Shown in pieces: positions 1-5,881 of a DNA stretch of 8,497 nucleotides (its first letter is position 1; every line of letters starts with the position of its first letter). The DNA comes from Methanobacteriota archaeon (lineage in GTDB: Archaea; Thermoplasmatota; Poseidoniia; Poseidoniales; Poseidoniaceae): the NCBI GenBank assembly GCA_018623995.1, contig JAAZUV010000052.1:1-8497 (forward strand), written 5' to 3'. The notes under the pieces were generated by a model. That model worked only from the letters and a program-made list of their open reading frames with translations, had not been told where the DNA came from and did not search any database. Made by a program: the position numbers and the translations under genes.

Positions 1-224
1 ATTTGAGTGGCGTTCCAGAATCGTTGCTGTCCATTGGCATGATTGGTCCAATCATTCTCGCAGTTCTCGGATTGTTTCCACAGCTTGTTGGAGACATGGG
101 TTCGTTCTTCAGCATGCCAGAACAATCAACCATCGACGTTGTTGTCAACATCGGTCTTTTCCTAACCCTCTTCGCTATGATCATGATTGGCCTTAAGACC
201 CATACAAAGGACCCTGGATTGTGA
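1..224 (+). CDS. C-terminal fragment of a membrane protein, probably a GspF/TadB-like type IV pilus platform subunit (5' end outside window)
   Basis: The frame is open from the left edge to a TGA at 222-224, so the true start is most likely upstream; the TTG at position 3 has no visible ribosome site. The visible 73 residues hold two strongly hydrophobic stretches (about residues 7-24 and 43-64 of the fragment) separated by a short polar loop, followed by a short basic tail. This matches the C-terminal helices of type II secretion F family (T2SSF) proteins. No soluble T2SSF domain is visible, so the family call rests mainly on context: a TadC/GspF-like gene starts 4 bases after the stop and a pilus ATPase follows. 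Many pilus systems use a pair of such membrane proteins, and this would be the first of the pair. Another membrane protein is possible. Confidence 0.55.
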   Translation, partial: LSGVPESLLSIGMIGPIILAVLGLFPQLVGDMGSFFSMPEQSTIDVVVNIGLFLTLFAMIMIGLKTHTKDPGL

Positions 225-228
225 TATC

Positions 229-960
229 ATGCTCTTCCGTTTCCTTGAATCATTCAGCAATCAGCCACTGATGCTGATGCTTGGTGTCGTAGGACTCGCC
301 ATGATTGGCGGAGGCATCCCTCCTATCCGTGAGCGCATACGAAGACGAAAAATCGAAAACGCACTACCCTCCTTTTTGGAAGGATTGTCCGATGAAGTTG
401 GTGCAGGGCTTGGTATTCAGGAAGCCATGCAACATCAAGCAAAAACTGCGCCCGCACCACTTGGCCCACTCCTTGTAGAAACGCTCAAAGAAAGCCACTC
501 CTCATCCTTCGATGCTGCACTCTCGAGTTTTGCTACAAAGTCTCGCTCGTCGCAAGTTCAACGTGTTATGCATCTTCTTGAAACTGCAATTGAACAAAAC
601 GCTCCTCTCCAAGAGATTTTGATGAATCTCTCCATGGATTACGAGCGTTTGAACGATCTCATGAACAAGCGAGAGTCGGAACTCCAAGGCCGAGGGATTC
701 TCATTGTGCTGTTCGTCTGCATCGGCCTTCCAGGCCTCATCGGATTCCTCGTGGGCCTCTTCACACCTGCTTCATCCGGCTTCCAGATTGAAGGCTTCCT
801 CTCGACATTCAGTTTGTTCTTTGCTGCCGCAAGTGCTGTCGGTGTCGCAGTCTCTGGCCGAATGTTGGGCCGTATGCGAGACACTATGTGGTTCGTTCCT
901 GGTTGGATGGCCATGTCAATGTTCATTTTCCTAGGTGCAACAAAACTCATCGGAGGTTGA
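229..960 (+). CDS. Type II secretion system F family (TadC/GspF/FlaJ-like) membrane platform protein
   Basis: A 243-residue protein that would sit in the cytoplasmic membrane as the platform on which the ATPase drives pilin insertion into a type IV pilus-like fibre. A first hydrophobic helix (about 13-31) is followed by a basic stretch (RERIRRRK). Then comes an amphipathic helical cytosolic domain (about 42-150) beginning ALPSFLEGLSDEVGAGLGI, which is characteristic of T2SSF domains. Three hydrophobic segments follow (about 155-177, 190-210, 222-240). This is one T2SSF unit, smaller than the double-domain archaellum FlaJ, consistent with a TadB/TadC-like pair. I chose the ATG at 229 over an upstream in-frame TTG at 187, which would overlap the previous gene. 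A partial ribosome site, GTGA at 221-224, lies four bases before this ATG, the same spacing as at other genes here. It is probably co-transcribed with its neighbours. Confidence 0.85.
   Translation: MLFRFLESFSNQPLMLMLGVVGLAMIGGGIPPIRERIRRRKIENALPSFLEGLSDEVGAGLGIQEAMQHQAKTAPAPLGPLLVETLKESHSSSFDAALSSFATKSRSSQVQRVMHLLETAIEQNAPLQEILMNLSMDYERLNDLMNKRESELQGRGILIVLFVCIGLPGLIGFLVGLFTPASSGFQIEGFLSTFSLFFAAASAVGVAVSGRMLGRMRDTMWFVPGWMAMSMFIFLGATKLIGG
952..957 (+). promoter_or_regulatory. Ribosome binding site of the pilus ATPase gene
   Basis: GGAGGT lies inside the last codons of the preceding gene, with its final T at position -7 from the ATG at 964. It complements the CCUCC at the archaeal 16S rRNA 3' end. 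It fixes the ATPase start and implies translation from the same polycistronic message. Confidence 0.8.
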
Positions 961-963
961 ACA

Positions 964-2208
964 ATGTCTGAACAAATTCTCGAACAATACGGAAATGTCA
1001 CAATCTACACTGAATCGAACCATCCTTCCCCAATTTACCATGTCGAAGGCTCGGTAGCACCAAATCCACATGGAGACCTTGCGGTCTTGTTTGAAGACGA
1101 CAATCTGGAAGAAGTCATGTACAATGGTGGAACACAATGTGTCAAAGTTGCTCATCGAAAACATGGCATGTGCCGTACGAATGTTTGGATCAACGATGAG
1201 GCAGGCCTTCAAATTGCCAAGAACATTGCTGCATTCACGAACGTACCTCTTGGTGATGGTCCTGGAATGGTCCCTATTTTCGATGGTCGACTACCTGATG
1301 GATCCCGTGTCAACGGTACAATTCCGCCTGTATCACCAGATGGCCCAACATTGACCATTCGAAAATTCAAGGAGGACCCATTGACGATGATTGACTTGGT
1401 CAAGTTTGGAACGGTCAACTCACGTCTTGCTGCCATGATGTGGGTCTGGATTGAAGGGCTCGATAGCCGACCAGCGAACTTTGTTATTGCTGGCGGAACA
1501 GGTTCTGGTAAGACAACCACGCTCAACTGTCTTGGAATGTACATTCCATGGCATCGCCGTCTTCTAACGGTCGAAGATACCGCTGAATTGCAAGTCTATC
1601 ACGACCACTGGCTACGAATGGAAACACGACGAGAACGCCCAGATGGAACACCTGAAGTTGACATGAACGATTGTTTGAAATCGAGTCTGCGTATGCGTCC
1701 AGACCGTATCATCGTGGGAGAAGTTCGTGGACCTGAGGCTGCAACGCTCTTGACAGCGATGAACACTGGTCACGATGGTTCCTTTGGTAGCCTTCACGCC
1801 AACACTGCCCAAGAAACCGTCACTCGTATGATCAATCCACCGATGAATGTGCCACCAATCATGCTGACTGGTCTCGACCTCATCATCATCCAAGCACGAC
1901 TCCACGTCAATGGGAAAACTGCACGTAAGATCACTGAAGTTGCAGAAATTGCAGGTATGGAAGGATCAAAGCCTCGATTGAACACGATCTGGAAGTACAA
2001 TGCTGCAACAGATCAAATCGAAGAAACAGGTATTCCATCCAATCTCAGGGAAGTTATCTGCAAAGCAGCTGGTGTAACGCCTGATGTCTTTGAGAAGCAC
2101 GTCCAACAGCGTCAACAGATCATCGAGGATCTCATCGCTCGAGACATTACTGACATTCAATCAGTCACCACAGTGATTCAGAACTTCTACGCTCAGAGTC
2201 ATCACTGA
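964..2208 (+). CDS. Type II/IV secretion system ATPase (VirB11/TadA/GspE-like), pilus assembly motor
   Basis: A 414-residue cytoplasmic ATPase that should hydrolyse ATP to drive pilin extrusion through the membrane proteins encoded just upstream. Visible motifs in order: an N-terminal domain (about 1-150) with the family segment RLPDGSRVNG (109-118); Walker A GGTGSGKT (177-184); Asp box TVEDTAEL (202-209); Walker B RIIVGEVRG (248-256); and His box GSLHAN (275-280). All nucleotide-binding elements look intact. There is no CxxC pair, so the tetracysteine zinc element of GspE-type extension ATPases is absent, and the N-terminal region is short, as in VirB11/TadA-like and archaeal enzymes. The start is set by GGAGGT at 952-957. 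The order here is membrane protein, membrane protein, ATPase; archaellum operons run ATPase (FlaI) then platform (FlaJ). Its last 7 bases overlap the convergent SAP-motif gene. Confidence 0.93.
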   Translation: MSEQILEQYGNVTIYTESNHPSPIYHVEGSVAPNPHGDLAVLFEDDNLEEVMYNGGTQCVKVAHRKHGMCRTNVWINDEAGLQIAKNIAAFTNVPLGDGPGMVPIFDGRLPDGSRVNGTIPPVSPDGPTLTIRKFKEDPLTMIDLVKFGTVNSRLAAMMWVWIEGLDSRPANFVIAGGTGSGKTTTLNCLGMYIPWHRRLLTVEDTAELQVYHDHWLRMETRRERPDGTPEVDMNDCLKSSLRMRPDRIIVGEVRGPEAATLLTAMNTGHDGSFGSLHANTAQETVTRMINPPMNVPPIMLTGLDLIIIQARLHVNGKTARKITEVAEIAGMEGSKPRLNTIWKYNAATDQIEETGIPSNLREVICKAAGVTPDVFEKHVQQRQQIIEDLIARDITDIQSVTTVIQNFYAQSHH

Positions 2209-3953
2209 CCATCTTGCAATCGAAGGCGAGAGAGCAACGCATCGACTCGGTCAATCTGGCCACGCACGCCACCGACTCGATCTGATGCATCAGCAACGGA
2301 TTCTGCGAGTTGCATTTCTGGTTCTTCTTCCTCAACCTGCTTAGGCTTGAATGTTGCAGCAAGGGATTTCAATTCAGCAACGATAGCATCGACGTGCTCA
2401 TCACTGACAAGGATTCCCGGAGCCAATCGTGGAATTTGATTCGGTGTCAAATATCCCAACTCCGTACCAACAATTCCTGCACATGCTAGGACACGTGGAC
2501 GCAGTTCCGAAGTATTGACAAGATAGCCCTTTGACTCAAGGAACCGAATAATGAGACTCTGTTGAGCCTCCGAAAAGTCGCCCTCACTGCTCTCAAGAAC
2601 GGTCTCAACAAGCGATTCGAACGAGGGAAGATTTCTTTCAAGACGTTCGATGGTCCGACGCACATCATCGGGCAAATGGACTGCACCATGATACAAGATA
2701 CGTAACATACGGTTGCGTCGTGCAGCCGATGGGTCTTGCAGTTCCTCCGCCTCACTGATTTCGAGATGAAGATCGAACAAGGCATGAAGACGGCCAGAAA
2801 CGGCTGGACTTCTCAAATCGAGACCGAGCGTTCGTGCCTCTTCTTCAAACTCCATTCGTGCTTGAACGAGATTTCCTCGTCGTCCAGCAACAATTTCAGG
2901 AATCCTCTCCCGAAGTTGTGGACGCATTTGTTCAAACATTCGAATCGCTTCACGTTCAGACCATGAACCTGGCTTACTAGAAAGTGCATTCTGTTCTTGC
3001 TCAGAGCGGTAGGCTGTTTCCATAATGATGGTCCTAATAGCATCCTGTACTCGTGCCAACTCGACTGCAAAGCCGTGATTGGAGAGACTTGAGATAAACG
3101 TGTTCATGTCCTCTATATCGGTTGTACTTCCTACCAAGAGATAGTCTCGGGCTGCCGCTTCAACTTCTGCTCTTCGAGAGGATATTTCCAACAAGGCTGC
3201 CTCTTCTTCCAGCGTCGGCTCTTCCGAAGAAAGCTCCTGCAGCATTGGAGGTACAGGTTGCTCGATTTCTTTTCGATGGGAGACAAGTGTCTCTTCTATA
3301 GAAGCCGCTACTTCGGAAAGCGAGGTGTCAATACCACCGCTATCTATGGATTCCATCAACTCGGATTCGTCTTCGAAGGTCCATCCTTCGGGATGCTCAG
3401 TAACGAAGCTCTCAACTTCTTCTTCGATGGAAGCCGTCTCGATTTCTTCTTGGTCAGAGTCTCCAGGCGTTGGAATTGTGACTGAGCCGCCACCTCTCTT
3501 GAGGGAACGTTTGATTGTACCCCAGTTCTTGTGTTGTGCAGATAGAACACCTGCAACACGAATAAGGAGTGTTTGACGATTGCCTGAACGTGGAAGTTCC
3601 AAGGCTTTGCACAATGCGTGAAGTTCCTCTTTGGTCATCTTGTCAAGGTTCTCTTCCTTGAGTTGTTTTGGATCGTGGTTGAGGTGCAGGTAGAGACGTT
3701 GGCGGCGGGTTCGTAGTGAACCAGTTTTCTTGATTCCAAAGACGCCGAGAAGGTCGCCGAGGTCACTGTTGAGGATGTTTTTGAGACCATCCAAGGTCAA
3801 ATCCCACTCTGGTAAAATGAGGTCGCGGATCAATTGAGCCCGGAGATACTCAACAGAGCCATTTTTTGCCAGACCATAGGCCGAAGCAATCTCCTTGAGG
3901 TCCTCAAGACGTGCCTGATAAAGTTCAGACAAGAGACTCGAACGATTGCTCAT
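2202..3953 (-). CDS. SAP-motif repeat protein with acidic linker and helical C-terminal half, function unknown
   Basis: A 583-residue soluble protein with no signal peptide or membrane segment. Its first 140 residues contain three tandem SAP-like helix-turn-helix motifs at about 16-45, 63-91 and 107-137. Each keeps the pattern of hydrophobic residues around xGLxxxGxxxxLxxRL, for example LEDLKEIASAYGLAKNG and LHALCKALELPRSGNRQ. SAP motifs typically bind DNA or RNA, so nucleic-acid binding is a reasonable inference for this end. A basic patch follows (IKRSLKRGGG, 147-156), then a very acidic, low-complexity linker (about 165-260), then a charged helical region (about 260-580) that I do not recognise. 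The acidic tract near the C-terminus (VEEEEPEM, 540-547) resembles the linker. The ATG at 3951-3953 has AGGTGA four bases upstream. The gene converges on the pilus ATPase gene and diverges from the helical-protein gene at 4125. Confidence 0.8.
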   Translation of the reverse strand: MSNRSSLLSELYQARLEDLKEIASAYGLAKNGSVEYLRAQLIRDLILPEWDLTLDGLKNILNSDLGDLLGVFGIKKTGSLRTRRQRLYLHLNHDPKQLKEENLDKMTKEELHALCKALELPRSGNRQTLLIRVAGVLSAQHKNWGTIKRSLKRGGGSVTIPTPGDSDQEEIETASIEEEVESFVTEHPEGWTFEDESELMESIDSGGIDTSLSEVAASIEETLVSHRKEIEQPVPPMLQELSSEEPTLEEEAALLEISSRRAEVEAAARDYLLVGSTTDIEDMNTFISSLSNHGFAVELARVQDAIRTIIMETAYRSEQEQNALSSKPGSWSEREAIRMFEQMRPQLRERIPEIVAGRRGNLVQARMEFEEEARTLGLDLRSPAVSGRLHALFDLHLEISEAEELQDPSAARRNRMLRILYHGAVHLPDDVRRTIERLERNLPSFESLVETVLESSEGDFSEAQQSLIIRFLESKGYLVNTSELRPRVLACAGIVGTELGYLTPNQIPRLAPGILVSDEHVDAIVAELKSLAATFKPKQVEEEEPEMQLAESVADASDRVGGVRGQIDRVDALLSRLRLQDGQ

Positions 3954-3957
3954 TGCT

Positions 3958-3963
3958 TCACCT
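3958..3963 (-). promoter_or_regulatory. Ribosome binding site of the SAP-motif gene
   Basis: AGGTGA on the minus strand ends four bases before the ATG at 3953, a perfect archaeal Shine-Dalgarno match that confirms the start. Confidence 0.8.
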
Positions 3964-3983
3964 AACCGTTGTTGTTTCCTTAC

Positions 3984-3991
3984 AGTATATG
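3984..3991 (-). promoter_or_regulatory. Candidate TATA box for the SAP-motif gene in the 171-bp divergent region
   Basis: The minus strand reads ACATATAC here, the most TATA-like stretch between the two divergent genes (3954-4124). An archaeal start site about 25 bases downstream would fall near 3963, giving a leader of roughly ten bases that just contains the ribosome site. On the plus strand, GGCTAAACC around 4077-4085 is a weaker candidate for the gene at 4125. I saw no inverted repeat or RNA gene in the rest of this region. Confidence 0.35.
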
Positions 3992-4115
3992 TGGTTTCGC
4001 TGTCAAATCAGTATCAATGAGCCGTTTTTCGCTTGTGTGAACGAGTACGAGATACCCCTCAATCAAGGTCGAATTCGGCTAAACCTTCAAACACATTCGG
4101 CATACAGGGAATGTC

Positions 4116-4120
4116 GGTGA
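4116..4120 (+). promoter_or_regulatory. Ribosome binding site of the helical hypothetical protein gene
   Basis: GGTGA ends four bases before the ATG at 4125, the same register as the other strong ribosome sites in the window, and supports that start. Confidence 0.65.
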
Positions 4121-4124
4121 GTCA

Positions 4125-4742
4125 ATGGTAACCGCTGAGAAAACTGCACGGACCATGCTCAAACAAGCCAATGAGTTGGGCAACACGCTACGTGAAATTG
4201 TTCGCCGTGATCTTGCCGATGAAACACGGAGGTTCAACGACACACTGAGCCAACGAATTCAACTTGCCAGCGAAGCGATTGTTCAGGCGGTCAAAGCCAA
4301 GGAAGCCATCGCCGCAGGTGCATCTTCCATCAACGGTAAATTGGAGAAAGCACACAGACGATATTCCAAGAACAACAATCTGGAAGAATTTCGGGGCGTG
4401 TTACAGTCCACGCTGGTTGAGGTTCAACAACTACGAGAGCAGCATGAGGCTGTTGCTGAGTCTCTAAGAGAAGCTCAAACACCAAGCCGTTCGGCTGTGG
4501 AAATCGTTGAGCGATTCGCAATCGAATTGCAAAAAGCAGCAGGGGGATGGGAAGCGACTGGACGTGAAATCGACGAAATCATCGCAAACCTCTGCGATCC
4601 AAATCCTGACGTTGCTCTCGTCGAATTGGAACGCTATCTCACCGAGAACGGGTTTGAAATCGTCCTTGTTGGGGAAAATCGCACCGAGGATGCCTTGGAA
4701 GAAGCTCGTCGACTTCTAGGCTACTCCGACTCATCGGAATGA
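4125..4742 (+). CDS. Hypothetical helical, partly coiled-coil protein
   Basis: A 205-residue protein I do not recognise. It has no signal peptide and no membrane segment. Residues 1-118 are almost entirely charged, alanine- and glutamine-rich helix with heptad-like hydrophobic spacing, suggesting a coiled coil or helical bundle with a short break near 66-86 (ASSINGK...SKNNN). A proline/serine hinge (TPSRSAVE, 119-126) leads to a second part (about 126-205) with a possible small alpha/beta segment, ELERYLTENGFEIVLVGENR (167-186), and an acidic tail. There are no catalytic motifs. It is divergent from the SAP-motif gene and converges with the HemC-like gene, overlapping it by 22 bases. It is probably a cytoplasmic structural or scaffolding protein, but that is only inferred from composition. 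Good ribosome site, full-length frame and normal-looking codon use support a real gene. Confidence 0.72.
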   Translation: MVTAEKTARTMLKQANELGNTLREIVRRDLADETRRFNDTLSQRIQLASEAIVQAVKAKEAIAAGASSINGKLEKAHRRYSKNNNLEEFRGVLQSTLVEVQQLREQHEAVAESLREAQTPSRSAVEIVERFAIELQKAAGGWEATGREIDEIIANLCDPNPDVALVELERYLTENGFEIVLVGENRTEDALEEARRLLGYSDSSE

Positions 4743-5800
4743 ATACGCATCATTGCGGGTCGCTCTTCATGGAATTCATCAGGCATGTTTCGTATCTTAC
4801 GGTTTGTTGCTTGATGCTCAGAAGTGAGGGTGGTTAGAACACTCCCCCACTCTTGCAGCAAATTCACCATAGCAATCCGATGCTTCTCAATAGGTCCGAC
4901 CTGTTCAGCACAAGCACTCACCTTTCCATCGACACTTAAGGTCTCGATTCGCATCTCAACACGTGTTCCGGACTCGCGTACTCTCTTTTCCGTGTCGATC
5001 ATTGCAGACATGGTCCAATCGTCGTTGTTTCTTTTCGCTTCGCGAAGAATGGTACCAACGCCACGTTGTTCAACATGAATTCCTGTGAGTTCGACAAGAT
5101 CGCTCGGAATACTTTCCAGTAGAGCGGATTCAATTCGATAGGCAAACTCAGCAGAGGGATCAAGAATGTGCTCCACTCTCTGCTTTGGAAAACCAACACG
5201 TCCAACAATGAGCGTGAATCCATTGAGCGGAGGAGGTACAAAGTGCGAGCGTTCTGGTGATCCTTTCTGCAATCCGAGCGTATGTCGACGTGTTTTTCCT
5301 GAGAGCAAATTGTATTGAGAACGTTTTACGACGTAGCCATCAATCTCTCCGTCCAGCCTTAACTCTTCGAGTCGTTCTATTTCCTCGCGAGAATCGACCT
5401 CTAGGCGAACATCAACATCCTCTTTCTCAAGGAGATTTAGATCTTGACGTAATCGAAGCATTTGGCGTTGAATGAGTGGATGTTGACAAACGATTCGTGC
5501 ATGTTTGATGAGATATTCTGGTTTATCATCGCTCACGAGAACCCAGGTTGGTTCTCGCCGTGACAACAGTCCAACGATGGCAAGATTGTCGCTCTGATGG
5601 AGGTCCCAGTTCTCTGGACTCATTGCAACCAAATCGCCAACACCATCGTTTAGCAATGCAATCGCATCATCAATGGTTGGGGCTTGGCGGAGAATGGCGT
5701 TGAAGGTGTTGCTTCGCTGCTCGAGAACCTTCTCGATTTGTTGACGAACACCATCACCATGCGATGAAGTCGAGAGGAACACCAAGCGCTCATCTTCCAT
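4721..5800 (-). CDS. HemC-like (hydroxymethylbilane synthase fold) protein with degenerate active site
   Basis: A 359-residue protein, against about 310 for HemC, that follows the HemC plan by eye. It has a first strand LVFLSTSS (6-13), where HemC has the T-R-x-S motif. Next is IALLNDGVGDLVAMSPEN (47-64), where HemC has the HSxKD segment, followed by LAIVGLLSRREPTWVLVSDD (73-92). ARIVCQHPLIQRQMLRLRQD (101-120) aligns with the GTSSLRRQ helix. RLEELRLDGEIDGYVVKRSQ (143-162) aligns with the RLxKLDxGEYDAIILA region, and PPLNGFTLIVGR (190-201) with PAxGQGAxxIECR. A third-domain-like region follows. The catalytic Asp of HSxKD is replaced, and no cysteine lies where the dipyrromethane cofactor attaches (only Cys105 and Cys297 exist). 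Loss of HMBS activity is inferred, and a sensor or binding role is possible. The start has AGGTGA four bases upstream. It is divergent from the isoprenoid operon. Alternative: another periplasmic-binding-protein-like fold. Confidence 0.6.
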   Translation of the reverse strand: MEDERLVFLSTSSHGDGVRQQIEKVLEQRSNTFNAILRQAPTIDDAIALLNDGVGDLVAMSPENWDLHQSDNLAIVGLLSRREPTWVLVSDDKPEYLIKHARIVCQHPLIQRQMLRLRQDLNLLEKEDVDVRLEVDSREEIERLEELRLDGEIDGYVVKRSQYNLLSGKTRRHTLGLQKGSPERSHFVPPPLNGFTLIVGRVGFPKQRVEHILDPSAEFAYRIESALLESIPSDLVELTGIHVEQRGVGTILREAKRNNDDWTMSAMIDTEKRVRESGTRVEMRIETLSVDGKVSACAEQVGPIEKHRIAMVNLLQEWGSVLTTLTSEHQATNRKIRNMPDEFHEERPAMMRIHSDESE

Positions 5801-5804
5801 ACAT

Positions 5805-5810
5805 TCACCT
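5805..5810 (-). promoter_or_regulatory. Ribosome binding site of the HemC-like gene
   Basis: Minus-strand AGGTGA ends four bases before the ATG at 5800 and selects it over an out-of-frame ATG at 5804-5802. Confidence 0.8.
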
Positions 5811-5812
5811 CG

Positions 5813-5829
5813 GCTGAGGGCCCCTCAGC
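5813..5829 (+). promoter_or_regulatory. Perfect 8-1-8 inverted repeat in divergent intergenic region, candidate operator
   Basis: GCTGAGGG, one base (C), then its exact reverse complement CCCTCAGC. It sits 13 bases from the HemC-like start codon, next to its ribosome site, and 53 bases before the synthase start. The one-base centre (or a 6-bp stem with a five-base loop) and the lack of a T-run make a dimeric protein-binding site more likely than a terminator. It lies upstream of both genes, so it could control one or both. Confidence 0.45.
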
Positions 5830-5835
5830 AATCTA

Positions 5836-5848
5836 TGGGCGTAGCCCA
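5836..5848 (+). repeat. Second short inverted repeat (5-3-5) beside the first
   Basis: TGGGC, GTA, GCCCA forms a perfect five-base dyad six bases after the larger one. On its own it could arise by chance, but its position between divergent genes beside the 8-bp dyad suggests a compound regulatory site. The remainder up to 5881 shows no convincing TATA box or ribosome site for the synthase gene. Confidence 0.3.
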
Positions 5849-5881
5849 CTCGTTAAGAAGGGCACCCTCGTCGTCTATACT

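Noticed and set aside
639..1001. A minus-strand frame of 120 codons antisense to the TadC-like and ATPase genes
   Set aside because: It mirrors well-supported coding sequence, is rich in Pro, Arg and Ser as expected for an antisense shadow, and has no ribosome site or family features.
964..2208. Archaellum motor ATPase FlaI
   Set aside because: No archaellum genes (flagellin, FlaF/G/H) are visible, the platform proteins lie upstream and appear split, and the ATPase fits VirB11/TadA-like pilus motors at least as well.
3911..4120. A plus-strand open frame of 69 codons across the divergent intergenic region
   Set aside because: It begins antisense inside the SAP-motif gene, has no ribosome site, and its product (Cys- and Trp-containing, mixed composition) looks unlike the neighbouring proteins. 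It covers the promoter region of both flanking genes.
4721..5800. Annotation as an active hydroxymethylbilane synthase (hemC)
   Set aside because: The catalytic Asp motif and the cofactor-binding cysteine region are not present in the alignment I can make, so only the fold relationship is claimed.
5813..5829. The GCTGAGGG/CCCTCAGC dyad as a transcription terminator
   Set aside because: It lies upstream of both divergent genes, has no T-run after it, and has too small a loop for a full hairpin.
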